15,083 nucleotides of DNA, taken from assembly GCA_036390175.1 (NCBI GenBank), contig DASWCG010000248.1:1-15083 (forward strand), given 5' to 3'. Below, one piece after another: positions 5,958 through 13,703 of the stretch. The notes beneath the pieces are model-generated. The model saw only the letters and a program-made list of their open reading frames with translations, made no database searches and was not told the DNA's origin. A program made the position numbers and the translations under genes. The stretch is from DASQHY01 sp036390175 (lineage in GTDB: Bacteria > Acidobacteriota > Terriglobia > Acidiferrales > UBA7541). Each line of letters starts with the position of its first letter. The stretch's first letter is position 1.

Positions 5958-7964
5958 GTGTACTACGCGCTCGCAAGGCGGTTTCAGGCTGCTCTGGAGC
6001 AGTTCATTCGTCGGCGCTATAACGTCCCCGCCGACGTGGCGGTTTCTCGCCCGCCGCGTTTGGAGATGGGCGAAATTGCTTCGCCCGTGTGTCTCCAGCT
6101 TGCCAAGCAACTCAAGCGTGCGCCTCGGCAAATTGCTCAGGAAGTCGCCGCCGAAATCGGCCCCATCGAAGGTATCGCGCGAGTGGAAGTTGCCGGAGCC
6201 GGCTACCTGAACGCGTTCCTCGATCGCGCCGCGTTCTGGCGGGAAGCGTTGCGGGAATCCGCGCCGGGAAAGGCATCGGCGGCCCCGAAGCGGCCTGGCA
6301 AAGTCATCGTCGAACACACCAGCATCAATCCCAACAAAGCCGCGCATATCGGCCATGTGCGCAACGCCGTCCTCGGCGACACCATGGCGCGTATCCTGCG
6401 GTACGCCGGCAACAGCGTGCAGATTCAAAACTACATTGACAATACCGGCGTGCAGGTCGCGGACGTGGTCATCGCCTTCCTGCGCATGGAGCAGCGGACG
6501 CCTGTCAGCATAAAGATGCTGGCCATGGAGCCGAAGTTCGATCATCTCTGCTGGGACCTATACGCCAAGGCTACAACCTATTTCTCTGAAGACAAGGCGC
6601 GCGCGGCCGAGTGGCGCACAGTAACGCTGAAGGCCATCGAGGAAGCCCGCGGCGAAGACGCGGAAGTGGCGCAAGTTGTCGCGGACGCGATTGTCGGCTG
6701 CCATTTGCGCACCATGGCGCGGCTGGACATCCATTACGAGCTGCTTGCGCGGGAAAGTGAAATCCTGCACCTGAAATTCTGGGATGCCGCGTTTGCGAAG
6801 CTGAAACAATCAGGTGCCATTCAACTCGCGGCCACCGGGAAAATGGCGGGCTGCTGGATCATGCCGTGGAAAGAGGAGCCCAAAGAAGGAAAGGAATTGG
6901 AAGAAGCAGCGGAAGACAGCGCGGAGGAAGACGCAAATACGCAGGACAAGATCATCGTGCGTTCCAATGGCACGGTCACCTATGTCGGCAAGGACATTGC
7001 CTATCAGCTCTGGAAATTTGGGCTGCTTGGCAAGGATTTTCATTACGCAAAGTGGCGGAACGCGCCGGAAGGCCGGACCGTTTGGGCCACCACCAGCGGC
7101 CCCGGGGATCCGGCGGCGCCGCATTTCGGGGATCCCGCAAAAAGGGTCTACAACGTGATTGATTCACGGCAAGCGTACTTGCAGGACGTCGTTGCCGCGG
7201 GGCTGCGAGGGCTTGGGCATGCCGAAGAAGCGGATAACTCGATTCACCTCGCGTACGAGATTGTCGCGCTGACGCCGCGCTGCGCGGCAGAAATGGGTTA
7301 CGAATTGTCATCAGAGGAGGCCAAGAAACCATACGTCGAAGTAAGCGGCCGCAAAGGCCTCGGCGTCAAGGCTGATGATCTGCTCGACCGCCTCGAAACG
7401 GCCACGCGCGCCGAGGTTGCGCAACGCCATCCCGAAATGAGCGCCGCAGAAAAAGAAGCGACGGCTCATGCCATCGCCATCGGCGCGTTGCGCTATTTTT
7501 TATTGAAATTTACGCGCTCGACGATTATTGCCTTCGATTTCAAAGATGCCCTCAACTTCGAAGGCGAAACGGGACCCTATTGCCAATATGCGATTGTGAG
7601 GGTTCGTGGAATCCGCAGGAAGGAACTGGCGGAGCAGGCCTTGGGACCGAAAGCGCTCGAGCCGGCCGCTGCTGCCAGTTTGCTGAGCGGAGCGGGCGGC
7701 GATGATTTCTGGGAACTCGTTCTGCTCGCGGGCTCGCTCGATCATGCGCTGGATGCTGCTGTGGGAGCGCAGGAGCCGGCATTCGTCGCGAAGTATGCGT
7801 TCCAACTCGCGCAGGCCTTCAACCTTTTCTATCACAAACACCACATCCTCTCGGAAGCGGACCCGCAAAAGAAAGCGTTCTTGCTCTCGCTCTCCGAACT
7901 CGTCGAACGGCAGCTTGTCGCCGCGCTCTTGCTGCTTGGCATTGAAGCGCCGGAGAAAATGTGA
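5958..7964 (+). CDS. argS: Arginyl-tRNA synthetase
   Basis: Charges tRNA-Arg with arginine. From GTG 5958 the protein has 668 residues. An N-terminal Add-1-like tRNA-binding domain (~1-90, with MGEIASPVCLQLAKQL) precedes the class I catalytic core with HIGH (130-133, in NPNKAAHIGHVRN). The KMSKS loop is the degenerate VSGRKGLGVKADD (462-474), normal for this family. The C-terminal DALR anticodon-binding domain (~535-668) ends with the typical LLGIEAPEKM. It is longer than the usual 550-600, partly because of an acidic low-complexity insertion (~305-330). AAGGAGG (5948-5954) lies 3 nt before the chosen start. An in-frame ATG at 5787, also with a purine-rich SD tract, would add 57 residues without domain character. 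It converges on pepA with a 12-nt gap. Confidence 0.95.
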   Translation: MYYALARRFQAALEQFIRRRYNVPADVAVSRPPRLEMGEIASPVCLQLAKQLKRAPRQIAQEVAAEIGPIEGIARVEVAGAGYLNAFLDRAAFWREALRESAPGKASAAPKRPGKVIVEHTSINPNKAAHIGHVRNAVLGDTMARILRYAGNSVQIQNYIDNTGVQVADVVIAFLRMEQRTPVSIKMLAMEPKFDHLCWDLYAKATTYFSEDKARAAEWRTVTLKAIEEARGEDAEVAQVVADAIVGCHLRTMARLDIHYELLARESEILHLKFWDAAFAKLKQSGAIQLAATGKMAGCWIMPWKEEPKEGKELEEAAEDSAEEDANTQDKIIVRSNGTVTYVGKDIAYQLWKFGLLGKDFHYAKWRNAPEGRTVWATTSGPGDPAAPHFGDPAKRVYNVIDSRQAYLQDVVAAGLRGLGHAEEADNSIHLAYEIVALTPRCAAEMGYELSSEEAKKPYVEVSGRKGLGVKADDLLDRLETATRAEVAQRHPEMSAAEKEATAHAIAIGALRYFLLKFTRSTIIAFDFKDALNFEGETGPYCQYAIVRVRGIRRKELAEQALGPKALEPAAAASLLSGAGGDDFWELVLLAGSLDHALDAAVGAQEPAFVAKYAFQLAQAFNLFYHKHHILSEADPQKKAFLLSLSELVERQLVAALLLLGIEAPEKM

Positions 7965-7976
7965 AAGGGGAAGAGT

Positions 7977-9467
7977 TTAGTAGCTCATCACCAGGTCAAT
8001 CAGCGTGCGCACCGCGACTCCCGAAGCTCCCTTCGCCATCCACGCCTTCGGATCATCGAGCCACGCGGTGCCGGCGATGTCCAGATGAATCCACGGCGTA
8101 TCGCCGGAAAATTCTTTCAAGAACATCGCCGCGGTAATCGCGCCGCCGCCTTTGCCAATGCCGACGTTTTGGATGTCCGCGATCGTGCTCTTGATCATTT
8201 CGCGGTAGTCGTCGTCCACGGGCATCTGCCACATCTTCTCGCCCGCGGCTTTCGCGCTGGCCAGCAGCTTGTCGGTGAACGCCTGGTCCGAGCCGAACAC
8301 GCCGACGTTGATGTTCGAGAGGGCCACAACGATTGCGCCGGTGAGCGTTGCGGCGTCAATTAAATGCGTGCAGCCGAGCTTCTGCGCATAGGTGATTCCG
8401 TCGGCCAGGATCAAGCGGCCCTCGGCATCGGTGTTGATCACTTCGATGGACTTGCCTGCCATCGAGATTTGCACGTCGCCCGGCTTCTGCGCGCGGCCGC
8501 CGGGCATATTTTCCGTCGAGGGAACGATGGCAATGACTTTCACCAAAGGCTTCAGCGCCGCGAGCGCCCGCATCACGCCGAGCATGGTCGCGCCGCCGGC
8601 CATGTCGTATTTCATCTTCTCCATGTCCTGCGCAGGTTTGATGGAGATGCCGCCGGTGTCAAATGTGATGGCTTTCCCGACCAGGCCGAGCACGGGAGCG
8701 CCGGGCTTGGCTTGCGGCGGATTGTACGTAAGCACCATCAACCGCGGAGGCTCGGCGCTGCCTTGCGCCACGGAGAGCAAGGCGCCCATTTTCAATTCGG
8801 CGATCTTCTTCTCATCGAGGATTTCGCAAGAGAGCCCTGCTTCGCGCGCCATGGCCTCGGCGCGCTGGGCAAGCATCCGCGGAGTCAGGCGATTGGAAGG
8901 CTCGTTGACAAGGTCGCGCGTAAAATTCTGCGACTCGCCAATGACGCGGCCGCGCGCCATGCCCTTCTCGGCTTCGGCGCGCGCGGCATCGTCCCACCCC
9001 GCCAGAGCCGCCGCCTGGACTTCCTTTCCATTTTTCTTTTCGGTCTTGTACTTGTCAGACTCAAAGTTCGCGGCGATCAATCCTTCGGTGATGCTCTGCG
9101 CCGCTGCGGACGTGCCATCGCCTTCCCGCGCCAAAAACACGAAGCGTTTCACAGAGCGCGTCTTCAAGTGGCGCAGCGCCGCGCCGGCCGTCTTGCGCAG
9201 TTGCGCGCCGGTGAATTGCTCGCGCTTCCCCGCCCCAATCAGCAGAAGCCGCTGCGCTTTTAACCCCGCGGGATTGTGCAGCAAAGTCATTTCCAGCGTC
9301 TTGCCGGTCAACTCGCCGCCCTGCGCCAGCCGGCGAATCGCCCCCGCAGCAGCCCGGTCCAGTTCGGCAACCCGGCCTTCGACGGGATCGCTCTGCTCAA
9401 ATACGTACGTGGCCAGCGCTTCCGTTTCGATGCTGCCGAGCGGCCTTGTATCCAGCGTGATTTCCAT
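7977..9467 (-). CDS. pepA: Leucyl aminopeptidase, M17 family (PepA)
   Basis: Cytosolic dinuclear-metal exopeptidase that releases N-terminal residues from peptides; family members are hexameric. The 496-residue length is typical. The catalytic C-terminal half carries the expected residues: Lys265 and Asp270 in GKAITFDTGG, Asp288 in MKYDMAGG, and Asp347, Glu349 and Arg351 in the hallmark NTDAEGR. These align with the E. coli PepA active-site set at a constant offset of about 5. The N-terminal ~160 residues form the less conserved macro-like domain. ATG at 9467-9465 is 6 nt after the smpB stop, so the two genes form an operon. Some family members also bind DNA in site-specific recombination; nothing here tests that. 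Confidence 0.97.
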   Translation of the reverse strand: MEITLDTRPLGSIETEALATYVFEQSDPVEGRVAELDRAAAGAIRRLAQGGELTGKTLEMTLLHNPAGLKAQRLLLIGAGKREQFTGAQLRKTAGAALRHLKTRSVKRFVFLAREGDGTSAAAQSITEGLIAANFESDKYKTEKKNGKEVQAAALAGWDDAARAEAEKGMARGRVIGESQNFTRDLVNEPSNRLTPRMLAQRAEAMAREAGLSCEILDEKKIAELKMGALLSVAQGSAEPPRLMVLTYNPPQAKPGAPVLGLVGKAITFDTGGISIKPAQDMEKMKYDMAGGATMLGVMRALAALKPLVKVIAIVPSTENMPGGRAQKPGDVQISMAGKSIEVINTDAEGRLILADGITYAQKLGCTHLIDAATLTGAIVVALSNINVGVFGSDQAFTDKLLASAKAAGEKMWQMPVDDDYREMIKSTIADIQNVGIGKGGGAITAAMFLKEFSGDTPWIHLDIAGTAWLDDPKAWMAKGASGVAVRTLIDLVMSY

Positions 9468-9473
9468 GAGTCT

Positions 9474-9962
9474 TCAGCGCCTCCGGGAACGATAGATGGC
9501 CTCATCGGCCTCGCGTTTCGCTTCCTTATCGCGTTCTGCCTGGCGCCGGTCCCACAGCTTTTTCCCCTGGGCCAGGGCAATTTCGCACTTGGCAATGCCG
9601 TCGCGGAAATAAATGCGCAGCGGAATCAGAGTCATACCCTTCCGCTCCGTCTTGCCGAGCAGCTTCTGAATCTCGGCCTTATGCAGGAGCAACTTGCGCG
9701 CTCCGAGCGGCTCATGATTGAACGGGCCACCGGGCAAATACTGCGAAATGTGGCAGTTCATCAGCCACACGCCGGTGGGCCGAACCTCCGCATAGGCGTC
9801 GCGGATATTCGCCTTTCCTTCGCGCAGGGCTTTTACCTCCGTGCCATGCAACACCATACCGGCTTCCAGCTTCTCAAGAATATGATAGTTATACGAGGCG
9901 GCGCGGTTCTGGGCGACAACTTGGACAGCCGGCTTATCAGGTTTTTTCTCTGGCTTGGCCAC
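9474..9962 (-). CDS. smpB: SsrA (tmRNA)-binding protein SmpB
   Basis: Binds tmRNA and brings it to stalled ribosomes for trans-translation. The 162-residue OB-fold protein shows VAQNRAASYNYHILEKLEAG followed by MVLHGTEVKALREGKANIRD, then the conserved central segment around HEPLGARKLLLHKAEI. It ends in the basic tail (KKLWDRRQAERDKEAKRE to YRSRRR), which mimics an anticodon/mRNA track in the decoding centre. The GTG start (9962-9960) gives the standard N-terminus; no ATG is available, and the putative -10 lies only 8 nt upstream. No ssrA gene is recognisable in the window. It is followed closely by pepA. Confidence 0.97.
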   Translation of the reverse strand: MAKPEKKPDKPAVQVVAQNRAASYNYHILEKLEAGMVLHGTEVKALREGKANIRDAYAEVRPTGVWLMNCHISQYLPGGPFNHEPLGARKLLLHKAEIQKLLGKTERKGMTLIPLRIYFRDGIAKCEIALAQGKKLWDRRQAERDKEAKREADEAIYRSRRR

Positions 9963-9970
9963 AATCTACT

Positions 9971-10000
9971 ATCATAGCCGCCGCGAGGAACCAGAAGCAA
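9971..10000 (-). promoter_or_regulatory. Possible sigma-70-type promoter for smpB-pepA
   Basis: Reading the minus strand, TTGCTT (10000-9995) and TATGAT (9976-9971) are separated by 18 nt. The predicted transcription start (~9964) is within about 2-3 nt of the smpB GTG, which would make the mRNA nearly leaderless. Pattern match only. Confidence 0.4.
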
Positions 10001-10009
10001 GGCACCGTC

Positions 10010-10038
10010 TTGTCGCCTCGTTGACTGGATGCTAGACT
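10010..10038 (+). promoter_or_regulatory. Possible sigma-70-type promoter for the secretin operon
   Basis: TTGTCG (10010-10015) and TAGACT (10033-10038) are 17 nt apart, giving a predicted start near 10045 and a ~26-nt leader before the ATG at 10071. A second -35-like TTGACT (10021-10026) has no good -10 partner. Divergent from the smpB promoter within 110 bp. Confidence 0.4.
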
Positions 10039-10070
10039 GGCGGAGTCGAATCGTCTCTCGCGGAGATTCT

Positions 10071-12353
10071 ATGCGCAATTGGGTGCTGGCCGTTGCGGGT
10101 ACGGGGTGCGCGCTGCTTGTTTCCGGCTGCCCCAAAGGCAATTCGGACTTCAGTCAGGGCAAGAAAGCCGAAACACTGCAGGACTACGACACCGCCCTCA
10201 TCCATTACGAAAAAGCATTGAAGTCGAATCCCCGCAACATAGAATACAAGATCAAGGCCACCCGGCTGCGCTTTGAAGCCGGGCAGTACCATGTGCGCCA
10301 GGGCCAAAAGGATCGGGAAAAAGGCGATCTGCAATTAGCCATGGCCGAGTTTCAGAAGGCGCTCGCCATTGATCCTTCGAGCGCCATTGCCGAACAGGAA
10401 GTGCGCCAAACCCTGGAATTGATTGCGTCGAAAAGAGCGGCCGATGAAGCCGGCGCTGCCGGGCCCAAGCCTCCCGCAGAAGAGGCGTTGGCCGCTAGAC
10501 CTCCGGAGCTGAAGCCGCTTTCTCGCGCTCCTTACAACCTGCTGATGACCAACGACGCGAAGACGATCTTCGAGACGATCGGCAAGCTGGCGGGAATAAC
10601 GGTGATCTTTGACCCCGATTTTCCCGCGCGGCGAATCTCTACGGAATTGACGAACGTCACCTTGGAACAGGCGCTGGACATTGTGTCGCTGCAAAGCAAG
10701 GCCTTCTGGAAGCCGGTGACCAGCAACATCATCTTTGTTGCTCCGGATCAAGTTCAGAAGCGGCGCGACTATGAAGAACAGGTTGTGCGGACGTTTTATC
10801 TGCACAATGCGATACAAGCGCAGGATCTCACGGAAATCGTGACCGGCCTGCGCCAATTGCTCGATTTGAGGCACCTGCAGCAGCTCAATTCGCAAAACGC
10901 CATCATCATCCGTGATACGCCCGATAAGCTCGCGATTGCCGAAAAAATTATCCAAGATGTTGACAAGGCCAAGCCCGAGGTCATCGTCCAAGTGGAAGTC
11001 CTGCGGGCGCGCGTGGACCGCGTTCGCGATCTGGGTATTCAGCCTGGAGGATCGTCAACTCTCGCCTTCACACCCGCGAGCACGACCACGGGTTCCAGCG
11101 GCAGCAGCTCCACCACGACACCGACTGCTACTTCGGTTGCCTTGAACAAACTAAAGAGTATCGGAACGAAGGATTACAGCGTGACTCTCCCCGGGGCCAC
11201 GGCGTCAGCGTTGTTGACCGACAGCACCACGAAGATCATCCAGAACCCAGAACTTCGCATGCTGGATGGCCAGCCCGCCAAGCTGAAAATTGGTGACCGC
11301 ATCCCCGTTGCCACGGGCAGCTTCCAGGCGGGCGTGGGCATCGGCGGAGCAACCGCGGGCGGCATCGTCAACCCACTGGTGAACACACAATTCCAGTATC
11401 AGGATACCGGCGTCAACGTGGACATCACGCCGCGCATCCACCCGAATCGTGAGGTGAGCCTGAAGATTTCCATCGAGATTTCCTCCGTCTCAGGAAACTC
11501 CTCGATTGGCGGCATTTCGCAGCCCATCATCAGCCAGAACAAAATCGAACACGACGTTCGTTTACACGATGGCGAAGTGAACATCCTCGGCGGACTGATT
11601 GACCGCACGGAGACAAAGAATCTTTCCGGCTGGCCGGGGCTACAGAAGATTCCCTTCTTCCGCTACTTCTTCTCCAGCGAGCACACCGAATCACAGGAAG
11701 AGGAAATCCTCATCGTGCTGATCCCGCATATTGTTCGTATGCCCGAGTGGACAGCAGAGAATCTCCGCTCAATCAGCGCCGGGACGGACACCAATGTTCA
11801 GGTCCGACGCGAGCGCAGCATCGAGGCGCCGCCGGCAACGGGTGCACCGCCCGCAGCACCGGTGCAGCCGCCAGTGGGCGCGAATCCTCCCAAGCCTTCG
11901 GGAGCGGGGGCCACACCCTCCGCCCCTGAAGCCAAGGGCACGCGACTCCGCTTCGAACCGCAAAACCTGAAGCTGAAGGTTGGCGAAACGGCGACTATCG
12001 GCATCGTTGTGGAAGACGCGAAGGACCTGTTCTCCATTCCCATGCTGCTGCAATACGATCCAAAAGTCATCAGCGTGGAAGAAGTCCGGCACGGCGGGTT
12101 CCTCTCGGGCGGGACTCAGGAAATCGCCATTGTTCAGCGGGTGGACAAGGAGCGCGGCCAGGCCATCATCTCAGCCACGCGCCAACCCAATACGCCCGGA
12201 GTGAACGGCAGCGGGACTCTCGTAGGCATCGTTGTGCGGGGAGTCGCTCCGGGCACTTCGACTCTTTCCATCGTGCAAGTGAACGCGCACGATTCTCAGC
12301 AGAACATCATTTCACTGGCCACGGGAGAGGCGAACATCCAGGTGCAACCGTAA
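10071..12353 (+). CDS. TPR-secretin-cohesin lipoprotein (GspD/PilQ-like outer-membrane channel)
   Basis: Secretins form multimeric outer-membrane channels for type II secretion or type IV pili. The product has 760 residues. A lipoprotein signal peptide ends in VSGC (Cys20). TPR-like helices (~27-118) are followed by short N-domains: an STN-like unit (~153-223) and a NolW-like unit (~236-298). The secretin core (~303-557) includes GDRIPVATG, DITPRIHPNREVSLKI and VRLHDGEVNILGGLIDR. A Pro/Ala-rich linker (~585-622) then leads to a ~135-residue beta-rich segment (625-760; RLRFEPQNLKLKVGETATIG) that resembles a cohesin domain. ATG 10071 is preferred over an upstream in-frame start because GGAG lies just upstream and the lipoprotein signal starts cleanly there. 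A Ser/Thr/Gly-rich stretch (~328-355) interrupts the core. Two pseudopilin genes follow. Confidence 0.92.
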   Translation: MRNWVLAVAGTGCALLVSGCPKGNSDFSQGKKAETLQDYDTALIHYEKALKSNPRNIEYKIKATRLRFEAGQYHVRQGQKDREKGDLQLAMAEFQKALAIDPSSAIAEQEVRQTLELIASKRAADEAGAAGPKPPAEEALAARPPELKPLSRAPYNLLMTNDAKTIFETIGKLAGITVIFDPDFPARRISTELTNVTLEQALDIVSLQSKAFWKPVTSNIIFVAPDQVQKRRDYEEQVVRTFYLHNAIQAQDLTEIVTGLRQLLDLRHLQQLNSQNAIIIRDTPDKLAIAEKIIQDVDKAKPEVIVQVEVLRARVDRVRDLGIQPGGSSTLAFTPASTTTGSSGSSSTTTPTATSVALNKLKSIGTKDYSVTLPGATASALLTDSTTKIIQNPELRMLDGQPAKLKIGDRIPVATGSFQAGVGIGGATAGGIVNPLVNTQFQYQDTGVNVDITPRIHPNREVSLKISIEISSVSGNSSIGGISQPIISQNKIEHDVRLHDGEVNILGGLIDRTETKNLSGWPGLQKIPFFRYFFSSEHTESQEEEILIVLIPHIVRMPEWTAENLRSISAGTDTNVQVRRERSIEAPPATGAPPAAPVQPPVGANPPKPSGAGATPSAPEAKGTRLRFEPQNLKLKVGETATIGIVVEDAKDLFSIPMLLQYDPKVISVEEVRHGGFLSGGTQEIAIVQRVDKERGQAIISATRQPNTPGVNGSGTLVGIVVRGVAPGTSTLSIVQVNAHDSQQNIISLATGEANIQVQP

Positions 12354-12367
12354 CTGCAAGGAACAAG

Positions 12368-12856
12368 ATGCGGAGTTTAGCGAGGTTCAACCGAAATCGT
12401 TCTACCGGCGAAGCGGGGATGACGCTGCTCGAGCTGATCATCGCCTGCACGATCCTGCTGATTCTATCGAGTGCCGCCATGCCGCTCGCGCGTTATACCG
12501 TCATGCGGCAACGCGAGTCCGAGTTGCGCCAGGATTTGCGCGAAATGCGGAACGCGATTGACCGCTACAAAGATCTTTCCGACCGGAACCTGATCCGCGT
12601 CGAGCTCGGCAGCGAGGGGTATCCGCCGGACCTCGACACGCTGGTAAAGGGTGTCCAGCTCGGCGCGACAAACGACCGCAGGATCCGGTTCTTGCGGCGC
12701 GTTCCCATTGACCCGATGACCGGCAGGGCTGATTGGGGGCTTCGCGCCATTCAAGACGATCCCGACTCGATGAGCTGGGGCGGGAAAAACATTTTCGACG
12801 TGTACTCGAAATCTCAGGGGACCGCGCTGGACGGAACCAAATATTCGGACTGGTAG
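12368..12856 (+). CDS. GspG-like type II secretion pseudopilin (first of tandem pair)
   Basis: Prepilin-type protein of 162 residues. A 17-residue basic leader (MRSLARFNRNRSTGEAG) precedes a class III cleavage site: Gly17, Met18 at +1, Glu at +5 (MTLLELIIA). A ~22-residue hydrophobic helix follows. The +1 residue is Met where Phe is usual, which is tolerated by prepilin peptidases and is methylated after cleavage. The C-terminal half has GspG features: a PIDPMTGRADWG strand and an ending TKYSDW. ATG 12368 has AAGGA 5 nt upstream and is 14 nt after the secretin stop, so they are co-transcribed. It could equally serve a pilus-like or competence machine. Confidence 0.88.
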   Translation: MRSLARFNRNRSTGEAGMTLLELIIACTILLILSSAAMPLARYTVMRQRESELRQDLREMRNAIDRYKDLSDRNLIRVELGSEGYPPDLDTLVKGVQLGATNDRRIRFLRRVPIDPMTGRADWGLRAIQDDPDSMSWGGKNIFDVYSKSQGTALDGTKYSDW

Positions 12857-12922
12857 AAAGATGCCGCGGCCCGGAATGAGGGAGCAGCCACGAGAAGCGT
12901 CGCGCAACTAAGATCACTCCAC

Positions 12923-13336
12923 TTGCGCCGCTTGAGCGGCGGGAAGCGGGGCGCCTGGCTGGGCTTCACGCTTCTGGAGTTGATGATCGTCATCACGATT
13001 TTGCTCATCCTGATGACGGTCGGCATCGGACGGTACGAGCGGTCTGTCCACCGCGCAAGGGAGGCCGTGCTGCGCTCGGACCTGCAAACCATGCGCCAGG
13101 TCATTGACCAGTACACGCTGGATAAACAGGCAGCGCCGCAGTCGCTTGAGGATCTAGTTTCCGCCGGGTATATGCGATTTGTTCCTTTCGATCCGATCAC
13201 GCATGCGAAAGACTGGAATGTCACCATCGAAGACGTGGTGCTCAGCCCGGAACAGACCAGCACAGGAATCACCGACGTTCACTCCAACTCCGCGCTGGTT
13301 TCCCCGTTTGAAAACACGCCTTACAACAGTTGGTAA
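12923..13336 (+). CDS. GspG-like pseudopilin (second of tandem pair)
   Basis: Prepilin-type protein of about 137 residues. A short basic leader ends RGAWLG with cleavage before FTLLELMIV (Phe at +1, Glu at +5), then an ~18-residue hydrophobic helix. The globular part keeps the GspG PFDPITHAKDW strand and ends TPYNSW, matching the TKYSDW end of its upstream neighbour, so the two look like diverged duplicates. The start is uncertain: the frame has no ATG or GTG between the neighbour's stop and the leader, so TTG 12923 (or TTG 12932) is the best available, and no good Shine-Dalgarno site is visible. The frame is the same as that of the upstream gene, separated by its single TAG stop. Confidence 0.85.
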   Translation: MRRLSGGKRGAWLGFTLLELMIVITILLILMTVGIGRYERSVHRAREAVLRSDLQTMRQVIDQYTLDKQAAPQSLEDLVSAGYMRFVPFDPITHAKDWNVTIEDVVLSPEQTSTGITDVHSNSALVSPFENTPYNSW

Positions 13337-13644
13337 GAACTCTTCAGCAGCTGTGGACGGAGCCTTCGATGGTTGAGGGCCGCCGGGGTTCCGTTTGACC
13401 TGTGAGGGAGAAGTCCGCTATCTTGCGCTAGACCACAGCAACACGCCCGACCGTCTGCTTCGAAGATAAACCCAGATGTGCTATCTCGTTGCTCGTACTT
13501 GGCTCTGCACACTTCTTGCATCAGAGTTTTGCATGGTATTCGGCAGCGATTGGCCCCAAGTTTTGGCGTCATGAGGTGCCCGGAGGACCCGTCCGGTCGG
13601 TATCTTTTGGTGGTCCAGGTGGCGGCTAAGCTCTTTTTCCCGAG
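13337..13644 (+). other. Intergenic stretch without a recognisable gene
   Basis: No coding frame with a ribosome-binding site or family resemblance is visible here. A frame open from 13478 into the downstream aminotransferase reads through the tRNA fragment and is not credible as coding. The stretch holds a promoter-like pair at 13395-13424 and a short inverted repeat, CCGGA (13580-13584) with TCCGG (13592-13596). No clear terminator for the pseudopilin operon was found. Confidence 0.4.
13395..13424 (+). promoter_or_regulatory. Possible orphan promoter upstream of the tRNA-Pro fragment
   Basis: TTGACC (13395-13400) and TATCTT (13419-13424) are 18 nt apart, giving a predicted start near 13431. 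There is no ORF directly downstream; the RNA would run through the tRNA-Pro fragment towards the aminotransferase gene at 13859. Pattern match only. Confidence 0.35.
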
Positions 13645-13703
13645 TGGAGCGCGCCTGCCTTGGGCGCAGGAGGTCCGCGGTTCGAATCCGCGCGCCCCGA
13701 CCA
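13645..13703 (+). tRNA. tRNA-Pro(UGG) 3' fragment lacking its 5' acceptor strand
   Basis: Reading back from the encoded CCA (13701-13703): discriminator A, acceptor 3' strand CGCCCCG (13693-13699), a perfect T-arm CGCGG/CCGCG around TTCGAAT (13676-13692), variable AGGTC, and a perfect anticodon stem CCTGC/GCAGG around the loop CTTGGGC (13654-13670) with anticodon TGG at 13661-13663, i.e. proline. The D-stem 3' strand GCGC and base 26 are also present. The partner 5' acceptor strand CGGGGCG and the D-stem 5' strand are absent: a normal-length gene would begin near 13627, where the sequence is TAAGCTCTTTTT. It is therefore a truncated or replaced tRNA gene and cannot fold into a working tRNA. 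Confidence 0.75.

Noticed and set aside
7965..7976. Bidirectional terminator between the convergent argS and pepA genes
   Set aside because: The gap is only 12 nt and shows no hairpin or T-run; any terminator would have to lie inside the coding sequences.
8392..9495. 367-codon open frame on the plus strand opposite pepA
   Set aside because: Antisense shadow of a gene with a complete M17 active site; the translation has no domain signature and no convincing ribosome-binding site.
13384..13703. An intact tRNA-Pro split by an intron, using CGGGGTT at 13384-13390 as the 5' acceptor strand
   Set aside because: Only six of seven acceptor pairs form, no matching D-arm follows, and the ~250-nt insert shows no group I intron features that I can see.
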